From Microvirga ossetica (GTDB taxonomy: Bacteria; Pseudomonadota; Alphaproteobacteria; Rhizobiales; Beijerinckiaceae): a DNA stretch of 64,000 bases. The DNA lies in the NCBI RefSeq assembly GCF_002741015.1, contig NZ_CP016616.1, forward strand, positions 1,099,501-1,163,500. Direction: 5' to 3'. The notes beneath the pieces are model-generated. The model was not told the origin of the DNA and did no database searches. It worked only from the letters and a program-made list of their open reading frames with translations. The position numbers and the translations under genes were made by a program. Below are positions 51,793 through 61,268 of the stretch, one piece after another; within the stretch, counting starts at the first letter, position 1; the number at the start of each line of letters is the position of its first letter.

Positions 51793-52854
51793 TCAGACCG
51801 CGATTCCGAGCCGCTCGCCCTGATACACACCGGAGCGGACGCGCTCCCACCAAGCTTGGTTGTCAAGGTACCAGGCAACGGTCTTGCGCAAGCCGGTCTC
51901 GAAGGTCTCGGCCGGACGCCACCCCAATTCGCGCTCGATCTTGGTGGCATCGATGGCATAGCGCAAATCGTGGCCCGGCCGGTCGGTCACATAGGAAATC
52001 AGCTTTTCCCGTGGTCCAATCGCATTGCTCGGCACCATCTCGTCGACGAGCTGACAGATGGAACGGACGACATCGATGTTCGTGCGCTCGTTCCAGCCGC
52101 CGATGTTGTAATTCTCCCCCACCCTGCCCTTTTCGGCGACCAGGATTAGCGCCTCCGCGTGATCGTCGACATAGAGCCAGTCGCGGACGTTCTCACCCTT
52201 GCCATAGACGGGCAGAGGCTTTCCCTCGAGCGCATTCAGGATCATGAGGGGAATGAGCTTCTCGGGAAAATGGTACGGCCCATAATTGTTGGAGCAGTTG
52301 GTGATCAGCGTCGGCAGGCCATAGGTGTGGTGCCAGGCCCGGACGAAATGGTCCGATGCGGCCTTCGAGGCCGAGTAAGGCGAGTTGGGCTGATAGGGAT
52401 ATTCCTCGTGGAAGAAGCCGTCCTCGCCCAAGGAGCCGAAGACCTCGTCGGTCGAAATGTGATGGAAGCGAAAGGCATCGCGCCGATTGGCGTTCAACGT
52501 GTTCCAGTAAGCCAGGGCGGCCTGGAGCAGCGTGAAGGTGCCGACGACATTCGTCTGCACGAACTCCCCCGGGCCATCGATGGAACGGTCGACATGGCTC
52601 TCGGCCGCCAGATGCATGATGACGTCCGGCTGGAATCCGCCGACAATCTCCTCCATCCGCTTGGCATCCGCAATATCGGCTTGGACGAAGCTGTACCGCT
52701 CGTTGCCAACCACAGGGCTGAGCGAATCCCGATTTCCGGCATAGGTGAGCTTGTCGACGACCAGAACCTGATGCGGCGTGCTCCGGATGAGCGTGCGAAC
52801 GACTGCAGAACCAATAAATCCGGCGCCCCCGGTTACCAAGTATTTCTTTGCCAT
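51793..52854 (-). CDS. rfbB: dTDP-glucose 4,6-dehydratase
   Basis: The 353-residue extended SDR has [20 protein letters not shown] (NAD), [35 protein letters not shown] and the catalytic [15 protein letters not shown]. It makes dTDP-4-keto-6-deoxyglucose. The start at 52854 is the family start; the frame open to 53022 is not. It heads the rfbBCA run. rfbD, which finishes dTDP-L-rhamnose, is not in the window. Confidence 0.95.
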   Translation of the reverse strand: MAKKYLVTGGAGFIGSAVVRTLIRSTPHQVLVVDKLTYAGNRDSLSPVVGNERYSFVQADIADAKRMEEIVGGFQPDVIMHLAAESHVDRSIDGPGEFVQTNVVGTFTLLQAALAYWNTLNANRRDAFRFHHISTDEVFGSLGEDGFFHEEYPYQPNSPYSASKAASDHFVRAWHHTYGLPTLITNCSNNYGPYHFPEKLIPLMILNALEGKPLPVYGKGENVRDWLYVDDHAEALILVAEKGRVGENYNIGGWNERTNIDVVRSICQLVDEMVPSNAIGPREKLISYVTDRPGHDLRYAIDATKIERELGWRPAETFETGLRKTVAWYLDNQAWWERVRSGVYQGERLGIAV

Positions 52855-53068
52855 GAATCTTGCTCTTCCCGCCAACGGCTGTGTCAGCCCTGTGCCCTGC
52901 CCGGGGGTGAGCCAGCGCTCCGACCCACCTGACCTGCCTTGATTGGATAGGCTACTAGCCGATAACAGTAATATCGTCCATGGCTGGCCGGCCCACCTGT
53001 CCCGCCAAGGGCGATAAGCCACATCTCACGAAGACTCAACCTTCACCTTTACCCTCCGGCAGGCCCTA

Positions 53069-55054
53069 TTAGGCCAATCTGAAGTAAAGCTTGGCTTCAT
53101 CCCTGATCCGCTCCAGGAGGGGATGATCCGCGACCTGGGAATGGGCCTTCAGGATGTTCTGGGCACCGTAGAGCTCTCGCAGTCGCGTCCACGCCTCAGC
53201 CATGTGAAGAAGGCGCTTCTCCTCATCGATGCTCCGAGACTTGTGGTGAAATACGAAAGTATTCGTTGCAACCGCAAGCTCAAATCCTGCAGCGACAGCC
53301 CGGAAGCAGTAGTCGTTTTCCTCACCATAGAAGAGCTTGAAATTCTCTTCATCGAAGAGGCCGATCGCATCGATGACCTCTTTTTTCACGCCGAAGCAGA
53401 AGCCATGCACGAGCGGCACGCGCGGCAGGAGATCCGCCAGGCTCCACCGTTCGCAGGCAAGGTCAAGATCGGATGGGCTGAGCCCCTGCGGCAGTTCGTT
53501 GATGGCGGTGTTGTTGCTCGTGTCCTTGATGGACGGGATCGATTGGGCGCCGGCCGCGTTCGAGAGCGGGCCGACAATGCCGATCCTCTCGCTCGTGTTG
53601 GCGGCATCGAGCAACTTCAACGCCCAGTTGCGGCTCACGATCGTGTCGCTGTTGAGAAGGATGCGGAACCCGGCCGTGCCGGCTGCCATACCGCGGTTGG
53701 CCGATCGTGTATAGCCGAGGTTCCGCTCGTTCTCGAGCAGTTGCGCCTGCCCTTCACGGGATACGAACGCGCGCAGGTAGGCACTCGTCGCCTCGTCGGA
53801 GCAGTCATTGACGAGGATGATGCGGTGTTCGGGAAGCAGGTGAGCCTGAACCGACTCGAGGCAGAGGCGAACATCCTCCAATGCGTTGTGAACGCAGACG
53901 ACGATATCGATTGGAACCCGGGCCAGGGTTTTGAGGCGTTCGTCCTTGACGTTGGAGAAAGCTTTTCCCTCCAGCGGGCTTGCAACCCTGCCCAATCGGA
54001 GAAGAGCGTCGGGAACGATCAAGGCGCGCGCAAACTTGTGCCGGAAATAGCTGAAGTCCTCATGATCCCGGACTGAGGCCCCCTGCGGCAGGAGTTGGGC
54101 GATTTGGAGAGCGGGAAACCGGTGGGTCACCCAGGCGAACCCCAACTGGTCGCGACGGCTGAAGCGCTCGATTTGCTGCCACCAGGCCTGCAGGGCAGCG
54201 GCGCTCTCCTTGTTCGTCAACGGGACCACCATGAAGCCTGTCTCGAACAAGGGCTGGTTCAGGGGCAATCCATGGGTCCGGTAATGCTCCACCTGTGCGT
54301 CGATGACCTTGACGGAATCCTTCTTCAACAGCTTGCAGGCCTTCGCCTCCTCATAGAAGCAGACCCGGTGAGGATGGGAGACAAGCCCCAGATGCGCGCC
54401 ACCGCGCCTGACCGTGTCGATGTACCAGCGAACATCGCCCTTGAGCACGATGTTGGCATCCAGCCACACCGCAACGTCATGTGCGGGAAACAGCTCGTGC
54501 GGATGCGTCTTCACCCACCGTGCAATGCGCGTCGGATCGGGATGGAAGAACGGTGCCGCGCGCATCTGCCAGACGCCGTAATCGTTGCGCGGTCGATCCG
54601 TGAAGCAAACATAATCGACATCCGGGTCGATGCTTTCCGGAAGCAGCAGAGTGTCGTACTCGCCATAGATGGCGGTATAGAAGACGATCCTTCGTTGTCC
54701 TCCAGGAGCCGCGGCACGATAGGCGGCGATCCGGTCCCCGATATCGTCCCTGACCCGCCAGCGATTATTGAGCAGGACCTGGATGGTCCTCCTCGGCAGG
54801 ATCGATGCGATGCAATCTCTTGTCCAATGGACGGCCCGATAACCCAACGCGATCACGCGCGGGAGACGATGGGCCAGGGCACGCAAGGGGCGCGTCAGCC
54901 TCCAGGAGAGAGAGCCGCGAAGCCCTTTGATCTCAGACTGCAGATCCCTGATCGTGAGCTGGAGATCCCGGATCTCCTCGTGCTGCTTCCCGATCTCGGC
55001 CTGCAGTGCGGCGACATCGCTCTTCGGCGCGTTGGGAAAGGCGTCCTCGGTCAT
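53069..55054 (-). CDS. DUF616-GT2 bifunctional glycosyltransferase
   Basis: The 661-residue protein has an N-terminal coiled coil (~15-50) leading to GSLSWRLTRPLRALAHRL. A DUF616-type domain follows (~120-340: RIVFYTAIYGEYDTLLLPES, DYVCFTDRPR, DVAVWLDANIVLKGDVRWYI), a family related to TOD1/MUCI70 glycosyltransferases. A GT2 domain covers ~385-620 (IDIVVCVHNALEDVRLCLES, RIILVNDCSDEA, FRILLNSDTIV, FYGEENDYCFRA). It probably adds two sugars of the exported glycan. It lies 214 bp upstream of rfbB on the same strand. Confidence 0.87.
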   Translation of the reverse strand: MTEDAFPNAPKSDVAALQAEIGKQHEEIRDLQLTIRDLQSEIKGLRGSLSWRLTRPLRALAHRLPRVIALGYRAVHWTRDCIASILPRRTIQVLLNNRWRVRDDIGDRIAAYRAAAPGGQRRIVFYTAIYGEYDTLLLPESIDPDVDYVCFTDRPRNDYGVWQMRAAPFFHPDPTRIARWVKTHPHELFPAHDVAVWLDANIVLKGDVRWYIDTVRRGGAHLGLVSHPHRVCFYEEAKACKLLKKDSVKVIDAQVEHYRTHGLPLNQPLFETGFMVVPLTNKESAAALQAWWQQIERFSRRDQLGFAWVTHRFPALQIAQLLPQGASVRDHEDFSYFRHKFARALIVPDALLRLGRVASPLEGKAFSNVKDERLKTLARVPIDIVVCVHNALEDVRLCLESVQAHLLPEHRIILVNDCSDEATSAYLRAFVSREGQAQLLENERNLGYTRSANRGMAAGTAGFRILLNSDTIVSRNWALKLLDAANTSERIGIVGPLSNAAGAQSIPSIKDTSNNTAINELPQGLSPSDLDLACERWSLADLLPRVPLVHGFCFGVKKEVIDAIGLFDEENFKLFYGEENDYCFRAVAAGFELAVATNTFVFHHKSRSIDEEKRLLHMAEAWTRLRELYGAQNILKAHSQVADHPLLERIRDEAKLYFRLA

Positions 55055-55229
55055 CTGCTCTCAATCTCACTGCTCGCAAATGCGCAGGCCTGGAAATCCT
55101 TTAGCCCCTCAGATCCCCGGTGCGGGACCTGGAATCCGGCTTGACGCTCTTCCTGCAATCCTTGTCCTTCCCTTTACGCCCGACCATCGACCATGGAAAC
55201 CTCCGGGACGAGGTCCAGGAAGATCGCCT

Positions 55230-55994
55230 TCAGTCTGCGCTCACACCGGCCGCATTCTTGTAGATCTCAAGGACCTCCTCGACGGTGCCGAAGGCCTTCA
55301 GCTTTCCATGTTCCAGCAGCAGAGCCTTGTTGCAGAGCTCCCTCAAGACCTTGTTGGAGTGCGAGGCCAGCACCATGATCTTCGCATCCCTGGCGAAGTT
55401 CTCCAGCTTCTCATTGGCCTTGTGGATGAAGGCGGCGTCGCCGGTTGCCACAACCTCGTCGAGCAGCAGGATATCGGTGTCGACATGCGTTGAAATGGCA
55501 AAGCCTAAGCGCGCCCGCATGCCGGAGGAATAGGTCCGCATTGGAAGGTCCAGGAATTCGCCAAGCCCGCTGAACTCGGCGATGCTGTCGATCTTTTCCT
55601 TGATCTCGGCGCGGCTCATTCCAAGGTAGAGACCCCGGATGAAAATGTTCTCGTAGCCTGTCGATTCCGCGTCGAGACCGAAGCCGAGGTTGAGCAGCGG
55701 CGCAACGCGTCCTTGCACAGTCACACGGCCGAATGTGGGGGCGTACAGTCCGGCCATGAGGCGCAGCAGCGTCGACTTGCCCGCTCCGTTATGCCCAACA
55801 AGGGCCAGGCGATCTCCCGGTTCAAGGGTGAACGACAGATTCTGAAGGGCTCGCACGAGCAAATACCCCGCCTTGCCTCTCGTCAATTGTCCGCCGATGG
55901 CGTTGGTTGGCTGGCCGGGCGTCTGCCCTTTTCTGACCTTGCTTTCCAGGACCGGGTAATCCAGCGTCACTTTCTCGAGTTTTACAAAAGCCAT
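55230..55994 (-). CDS. wzt: polysaccharide ABC exporter, ATP-binding subunit (Wzt/KpsT type)
   Basis: The 254-residue ATPase has Walker A VGHNGAGKSTLLRLMAG, the signature YSSGMRARLGFAIS, Walker B ILLLDEVVATGD and a C-terminal switch. It ends without the extra carbohydrate-binding domain that some Wzt proteins carry. It powers export of a finished lipid-linked glycan through Wzm. The ATG at 55994 lies 10 bp after the wzm stop. Confidence 0.92.
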   Translation of the reverse strand: MAFVKLEKVTLDYPVLESKVRKGQTPGQPTNAIGGQLTRGKAGYLLVRALQNLSFTLEPGDRLALVGHNGAGKSTLLRLMAGLYAPTFGRVTVQGRVAPLLNLGFGLDAESTGYENIFIRGLYLGMSRAEIKEKIDSIAEFSGLGEFLDLPMRTYSSGMRARLGFAISTHVDTDILLLDEVVATGDAAFIHKANEKLENFARDAKIMVLASHSNKVLRELCNKALLLEHGKLKAFGTVEEVLEIYKNAAGVSAD

Positions 55995-56004
55995 GATTGC
56001 CCCC

Positions 56005-56826
56005 TTAGATCCAGAAGGTGATCCGGCGACGCCAATAAGCATAGATCGGCAAGGTTACCGCCCAGCCGACAATGGTAACTGCAATCGCCACGGTCCAGAC
56101 AAGCGGGGCCGGCGTCTGGCCGAGCAGCGGAGCCCGCAGAACCTCCATCATGTAGTATGCAGGATTAAGATAGACGACGAGAGCACGAGGCCCGTCCACA
56201 CGATCCGCATACCAGAGAATGGGCGTGATGAAGAAGATCAGGCGCATGGCATTGGGGATCATGTGGCCGAAGTCGCGGTAGCGCACATTGATGAGCCCGA
56301 GAAGCAGGCCGAGCCAGACGCCGTTCAGAAGGATCAGTCCAAGAGCCGGGAGAGCCCAAAGCAGTTCGGGGAAGGGCCAGATCTGAAAAACGAGCAGAAC
56401 AGCGACATAGACGAGGGCGCTATAGCCGAAGATGAGCAAATTCCGCCATAGGAGGCGATAGACATAGACGACGCCCGGGACTGCGATTTCTCTGATCGCC
56501 GAAGCGTTTCCGACGAAGGCATCCTTGCCGTCGCTCACGAAGGCCGACAGCAGGTTCCAGGTCATAAAGCCCGTCACGAGGTAAGGAACATACTCGTGCG
56601 CCGGCACCTGCATGATGGCGCTGTAGATCGTGCCCATGCAGGCCGCGACGAATGCCATGCTGAGCGAAATCCAGAACGGCCCCAACCGCGAGCGGCGGTG
56701 GCGCAACTGCACGTCCCGCCAGCCGAGCGTCAGCCATAACTCATGCCAGCGCCAGCCATCGCGAACCTCGCGCAGCGTCTCTAGCAATCCCGAACCACTC
56801 GTTCTCAAGGTCTTGTCCTTCATCAT
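56005..56826 (-). CDS. wzm: polysaccharide ABC exporter, permease subunit (Wzm type)
   Basis: The 273-residue protein has six membrane helices and the ABC-2 pattern RDVQLRHRRSRLGPFWISLS, YLVTGFMTWNLLSAFVSDG, NVRYRDFGHMIPNAMRLIFF and TPILWYADRV. The start at 56826 gives normal length, with ATG at 56823 equally possible; the frame to 56958 is unlikely. It forms the exporter with the ATPase just downstream. The pair shows that the glycan is exported by the ABC route and not by Wzx/Wzy. Confidence 0.92.
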   Translation of the reverse strand: MMKDKTLRTSGSGLLETLREVRDGWRWHELWLTLGWRDVQLRHRRSRLGPFWISLSMAFVAACMGTIYSAIMQVPAHEYVPYLVTGFMTWNLLSAFVSDGKDAFVGNASAIREIAVPGVVYVYRLLWRNLLIFGYSALVYVAVLLVFQIWPFPELLWALPALGLILLNGVWLGLLLGLINVRYRDFGHMIPNAMRLIFFITPILWYADRVDGPRALVVYLNPAYYMMEVLRAPLLGQTPAPLVWTVAIAVTIVGWAVTLPIYAYWRRRITFWI

Positions 56827-56966
56827 CGACCGGGTCCCAGAACCTGCAAGCCGATCATTCCTCTGCAACTGAGAACCGGCCGGTATGAAATCCGGCCGGC
56901 TTTGAGTGGACTGCCCGGTGCGGCTGCTGATTTGCCACTCGCCAGCTGTGGCAGCCAAGAGACGAT

Positions 56967-58274
56967 TTACGCCTTCACCACGTTGGCGCGAGCACCGAGA
57001 TATCGACCGCGGGTATCCACGATGAGCTTTGCGTGCCTCTCGATGGTTTCGTAGTCAAACCGGTCGTGGTCCGTTGCCAGCAGCACCAAGTCGTAGCTGG
57101 CCAGTTCCTCGGCGGTCAGATCGACGCTTACAAGGTCGAACGCGTAGCGGCGCATCTTCGGGAAGGTCGGCACATGCGGATCGCTGTAGGCGATCTGCGC
57201 ACCTTTCGCCTGCAGAAGGCTCATCAGCTCGACGGAGGGTGATTCCCGCATGTCGTCGACGTTCTTCTTGTAAGCGATGCCGAGAACCAGGATCCGGCTG
57301 CCGCGGATCGACTTCTCACGGTCGTTCAGGGCATCGGCAATCTTTTCCACGACCCATTCGGGCATCGTGCTGTTGATCTCGCCCGCAAGCTCGATGAAGC
57401 GGGTGTGAAGACCGTATTCGCGGGCCTTCCAGGTGAGGTAGAACGGATCGATCGGGATGCAGTGCCCGCCGAGACCCGGGCCGGGATAGTAGGGCACGAA
57501 CCCGAACGGCTTGGTGGCGGCCGCCCGGATGACCTCATGGATGTCGATGCGCATCCGGTCGGCGATAATCTTCATCTCGTTGACGAGGCCGATATTGACG
57601 GCACGGTGGATGTTCTCGAGGAGCTTCGTCAGCTCAGCGGCCTGAGTCGAGCTTACCGGGACGACCGTGTCGATCACCTGACCGTAGAGGGCAAGCCCCA
57701 CCTCGAGGCAGGACGGCGTGGTGCCGCCGCAGACCTTCGGAATATTTCGGGTGGTAAATTTCGGGTTGCCCGGGTCTTCGCGCTCGGGCGAGAACACGAG
57801 GAAAATGTCGTCTCCCACCGAGAACCCGGCCTTCTCGATCCGGGGGCGCAACTCCTCTTCGGTCGTGCCGGGATAGGTCGTGCTCTCCAGGGAGATAACC
57901 TGTGCGGCCCTCAGGTGCGGCAGCAGGGCCTCGACGGTATTCAGGACGAAGCTCAGGTCCGGCTCACGGTACTTGTTCAGTGGCGTCGGGACGCACAGGA
58001 TCAGAGCATCGACGTCTCGGGCCCGGGACAGGTTGGAGGTGGGCTCGAAACCTCTCTGGATCGCCTTGGCAATGCCATCGGTGGCAATGTGCTCGATATA
58101 GGTCTGGCCCTGCTTGAGAACATCGACCTTGCTCTGGTCGATATCGAAACCGACCACCTTATAGCCGATTTCCGAATAGCGAAGGGACAGCGGCAACCCA
58201 ACGTAACCGAGCCCGACGATACCGATAACAGCCGTCTTATCGTTCAGTTTCTTCAGCAGCGCATCTTTGTTCAT
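56967..58274 (-). CDS. UDP-sugar 6-dehydrogenase (WbpA/UDP-GlcNAc dehydrogenase type)
   Basis: The 435-residue enzyme has [20 protein letters not shown] (NAD), [40 protein letters not shown], and the catalytic Cys in [16 protein letters not shown]. It oxidises the C6 hydroxyl of a UDP- or GDP-sugar to a uronic acid. Its sequence is nearer to the UDP-HexNAc group than to UDP-glucose dehydrogenase, but the substrate is not certain. It sits 140 bp upstream of wzm on the same strand. Confidence 0.88.
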   Translation of the reverse strand: MNKDALLKKLNDKTAVIGIVGLGYVGLPLSLRYSEIGYKVVGFDIDQSKVDVLKQGQTYIEHIATDGIAKAIQRGFEPTSNLSRARDVDALILCVPTPLNKYREPDLSFVLNTVEALLPHLRAAQVISLESTTYPGTTEEELRPRIEKAGFSVGDDIFLVFSPEREDPGNPKFTTRNIPKVCGGTTPSCLEVGLALYGQVIDTVVPVSSTQAAELTKLLENIHRAVNIGLVNEMKIIADRMRIDIHEVIRAAATKPFGFVPYYPGPGLGGHCIPIDPFYLTWKAREYGLHTRFIELAGEINSTMPEWVVEKIADALNDREKSIRGSRILVLGIAYKKNVDDMRESPSVELMSLLQAKGAQIAYSDPHVPTFPKMRRYAFDLVSVDLTAEELASYDLVLLATDHDRFDYETIERHAKLIVDTRGRYLGARANVVKA

Positions 58275-58292
58275 CGGAAATCTCGGTCTCAA

Positions 58293-58717
58293 GCTCGTTG
58301 AAAGTGCGTCCCCTTTATAAAGCCATCGAACGGGGCCGCACGCTTCCGGGAAGCGCCATTGTGCCGCGCCTACCGGAAAAAGGGAGGCGGCTGTCTGGCC
58401 GATAAATGCCGACCGGAGCTGCCTCGGACGCCGCTATACCTTCTCACCGTTCCTCCAGCAACCCTCACTGAGCGTGAGGCTAGGCGCCAAGCATCCAAAG
58501 CCAATCTTGGGAACGTCGAGCCTTTCTCTGCTCCTAGAGCACCCCGGCAGACGGGCACGGGCCTAAGCGGGGCTCTACGAACAGCGGCAACCTGGAGTCC
58601 CTGGCTGCGCCGGGACATTTTTCCTGAAGGAGTGCCCACCCCCTGGTTCCGGCCCCTCGCTTGCCTTGCAACGGAGGATCGCTCTAGTAGGTCGAACCCG
58701 GTCCAGGAGAACAACAA
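58293..58717. other. divergent promoter region with imperfect inverted repeat
   Basis: About 440 bp between the divergent dehydrogenase and GT2 genes, with no credible frame. TAGAGC at 58535 and GGGGCTCTA at 58569-58577 form an imperfect inverted repeat around a GC-rich loop. The GT2 ribosome site AGGAGA lies at 58705-58710. Confidence 0.4.
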
Positions 58718-59611
58718 ATGCGCATCCTCGCCGTCACGGTGACCTACAACCCAGACACCGCCCTGCTCGGCAAGGCTCTGCAATCGGCGGCTCCGCAAGT
58801 TCAGGGGCTTGCCGTGGTCGATAACGGTTCTGCCAATGCAGAGGAGATCCGCACCCTTGTCTCGGCGGTCGGGGCCCATTTTCTTGCCAACCAGCAGAAT
58901 CTCGGCATCGCCGCCGCCCAAAACCAAGGCGTCGACCTAGCACGAACGACTGGCTTCTCGCACATTCTGCTGCTCGACCAAGACACGGTTCTGACGCCTG
59001 GGGTCGTCGCGGACCTGTCGGCCAACTTGGCCGCCCTGGAAGAGCAGCACGGGAGAGTGGCCGCAATCGGTCCTGCCTATTTCGAGGTCAACAGCCAACA
59101 GCAGACCCGAGCCTACCGCACCCATGGCCTTCGGCTCTCCCGGATCTCGCTTGGATCGGCGACACAGCCCGTCGCAAGCGATTCGATCATCGCCTCCGGC
59201 TCCCTGATCCCGCTTACAGTCCTGGACCGGGTCGGAGGGTTCAAAGAGGACCTCTTCATCGACCTGGTTGACGTGGAATGGTGCTTCCGGGCACGCGCGG
59301 CAGGATACGTGAGCTTCCTGTCGCCGACGGCCGCAGTCGACCACCGTCTCGGCAGCGGAACGGTCAAGCTTGGATCGCGTCAAATCGCCATTCACGTTCC
59401 GATCCGGAACTACTATTGGGTCAGGAACGCCCTCTGGCTCGCCCGGCAACCCTATACCCCCCTAGCCTGGCGACTTTATTTTATCAGCCGCTGCCTGGCC
59501 TTTCTCGGAACTTATCCGACCCTGGCCGACAGAAAAGTTCAGAGATTGCGGCTGATGGCTCGGGGAATCCGCGACAGCTTGGCAAGCCGCCTTGGGCCCC
59601 TCGATCCATAA
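58718..59611 (+). CDS. rhamnosyltransferase-like GT2 glycosyltransferase
   Basis: The 297-residue GT-A enzyme has ILAVTVTYNPDTALLGKALQ, GLAVVDNGSANAE, HILLLDQDTVLTPGVV and SGSLIPLTVLDRVGGFKEDL with FIDLVDVEWCFRARAAGY. These blocks are typical of RfbF/rhamnosyltransferase-type GT2 proteins. It probably adds rhamnose from dTDP-rhamnose, which fits with rfbBCA nearby. CAGGAGA lies eight bases before the ATG. It is convergent with the phosphomannomutase, 11 bp away. Confidence 0.88.
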   Translation: MRILAVTVTYNPDTALLGKALQSAAPQVQGLAVVDNGSANAEEIRTLVSAVGAHFLANQQNLGIAAAQNQGVDLARTTGFSHILLLDQDTVLTPGVVADLSANLAALEEQHGRVAAIGPAYFEVNSQQQTRAYRTHGLRLSRISLGSATQPVASDSIIASGSLIPLTVLDRVGGFKEDLFIDLVDVEWCFRARAAGYVSFLSPTAAVDHRLGSGTVKLGSRQIAIHVPIRNYYWVRNALWLARQPYTPLAWRLYFISRCLAFLGTYPTLADRKVQRLRLMARGIRDSLASRLGPLDP

Positions 59612-59622
59612 ATCCTGACGCT

Positions 59623-61080
59623 TCAGCCCACCTGCCGTGCCGCTTGTGCCAGCCCCCATTCCAGAAGGCTTTCGACACGCTCATGCGTCTGCGCCTCGAC
59701 ATAGACCCGCAGTTCCGGGGCATTGCCTGAGGCGCGGAAATGGACGACTTCGCCGTTCCGGGCCATCAGACGCACGCCGTCCTGCCCGTCGAGCGCCGCA
59801 ACGCCGCCCAGCGGCCCCATCAGATCTTCGCGGAAAGCCTCGTCCTGCTGGAGCCGCCTCAGGAAGGCGGCGCTCCTCTCGCTCGGCACGTTCTTGAGGC
59901 GATGGCTCGCCGCCGCCTTGAAGGCGAAAGCGGCTCCGACCTCGGCAAGGGTCTTGCCCTGTGCCTTGGCCGTGCCGAGAGCGCACAGGATCGGCAGCAT
60001 GGCATCGCGGGTGGGAAGGGCTGCAAGCCAGCGGTCCTCACGCCCGATATCGGAACCGAGCAGCACGCCGCCATTGGCCTCGAACCCGACCACCGCCTTG
60101 GCCCCAGAGGCGGAGGCCTCCGCCATGCCCTCAATGACGTAAGGCGAACCCACTCGCGTGCGAAGGACCGTCTGGAAGGCCCTGGAGGCCTCCAGGGCGG
60201 AGTTGGAGGTCACGGGGGTGACGATCGCGTCCGCCCCCAGATACTTGGCCGTGATCGCCCCCACCAGGTCGCCGCGCAGGAAGGCGCCGGTCGCATCGGA
60301 GATCAAGGGGCGGTCCGCATCGCCATCGGTCGAGACAATGGCATCGAGCCTCTGCTCGCCGGCCCATTGCCGCGCCAGAACCTCGTCCTCCTCACGCAGG
60401 GCCTCGGTGTCGACCGGGATGAAGCTCGTGGCCCGCCCCAGCGGCACGGCCCGAGCGCCCAGGGTTTCGAGCATCTCGACGATGATGTCCCGGGCCACCG
60501 ACGAGTGCTGGTAGACTCCAACGGTGAGACCCTCCAGCGCCCTTGCACCGAAGAAATCGCGGTAGCGAGCCTTGTAGGCGGCGATCACATCGAGATCCGG
60601 TTTTCCCGGGCGGATGCCACGGGCTGTCTCCGGCACGGCTGTGATCCCCATCCTGGCATGCCATGCCAGGATGGCTGCCTCGTCCTTTTTGTCGATCTCG
60701 CCTTGAGCCCGATAAAATTTCAGCCCGTTGCGGTCCTCTGGAATGTGACTCCCGGTGACCATGATCGCTGGGATGCCGAATCGCATGCCGTGGTACGCGA
60801 GCGCCGGCGTCGGAAGCGCACCGCAATCGACCGCGCCGAGCCCTGATTCGTGCAGGGCCGCACAGCAAAGCTGGGCAATGCTCGGGCTGCTCTCGCGCAG
60901 ATCCCGTCCAACCAGCACGAGATTCTTGGCCGCCGCCGCCGAGCCGTCCTCCTTGAGCATCTCGGCAAAAGCGCGCGTGTAAGCAAAAGCCGGCGCGCCA
61001 TCCAGCTCCACCACAAGCCCTCGCAATCCACTGGTGCCAAACTTCAGGGAGGATGGGAGGGCTTCTGAATTCAGATCCAT
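59623..61080 (-). CDS. phosphomannomutase/phosphoglucomutase
   Basis: The 485-residue alpha-D-phosphohexomutase has KFGTSGLRGLVVEL, the active-site serine in VTGSHIPEDRNGLKFYRAQG, the metal loop STDGDADRPLI, the sugar-binding GFEANGGVLLG and a C-terminal phosphate-binding ASGNAPELRVYVEA. It interconverts hexose-6- and 1-phosphates for nucleotide-sugar supply. The SHIPEDRNG active-site loop is typical of the mannomutase group. Start ATG 61080. Confidence 0.9.
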   Translation of the reverse strand: MDLNSEALPSSLKFGTSGLRGLVVELDGAPAFAYTRAFAEMLKEDGSAAAAKNLVLVGRDLRESSPSIAQLCCAALHESGLGAVDCGALPTPALAYHGMRFGIPAIMVTGSHIPEDRNGLKFYRAQGEIDKKDEAAILAWHARMGITAVPETARGIRPGKPDLDVIAAYKARYRDFFGARALEGLTVGVYQHSSVARDIIVEMLETLGARAVPLGRATSFIPVDTEALREEDEVLARQWAGEQRLDAIVSTDGDADRPLISDATGAFLRGDLVGAITAKYLGADAIVTPVTSNSALEASRAFQTVLRTRVGSPYVIEGMAEASASGAKAVVGFEANGGVLLGSDIGREDRWLAALPTRDAMLPILCALGTAKAQGKTLAEVGAAFAFKAAASHRLKNVPSERSAAFLRRLQQDEAFREDLMGPLGGVAALDGQDGVRLMARNGEVVHFRASGNAPELRVYVEAQTHERVESLLEWGLAQAARQVG

Positions 61081-61104
61081 TTTGGTTTGCCTATGCGCGC
61101 TCAA

Positions 61105-61268
61105 GGGCCTGGCACCGTGGCCAAGCTGGCCCCGCGGTCCCTCTTATATCGGCGATCGAACGGAATTTCGAGGTCAGCTCTATTCCCCGAACCCGCCCTC
61201 CAAGCTTCAGCAGCGAGGGACAAGTTCCCCCTTGCACCCTGTGTCGTGTTGGCTTCCGTCAACGGCCG
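61105..61268. other. short intergenic region
   Basis: About 160 bp between the oxidoreductase stop and the mutase start, same strand. It may hold the mutase promoter; none can be placed. Confidence 0.35.

Noticed and set aside
54095..55144. 349-codon plus-strand frame
   Set aside because: Antisense to the DUF616-GT2 gene, with no recognisable sequence.
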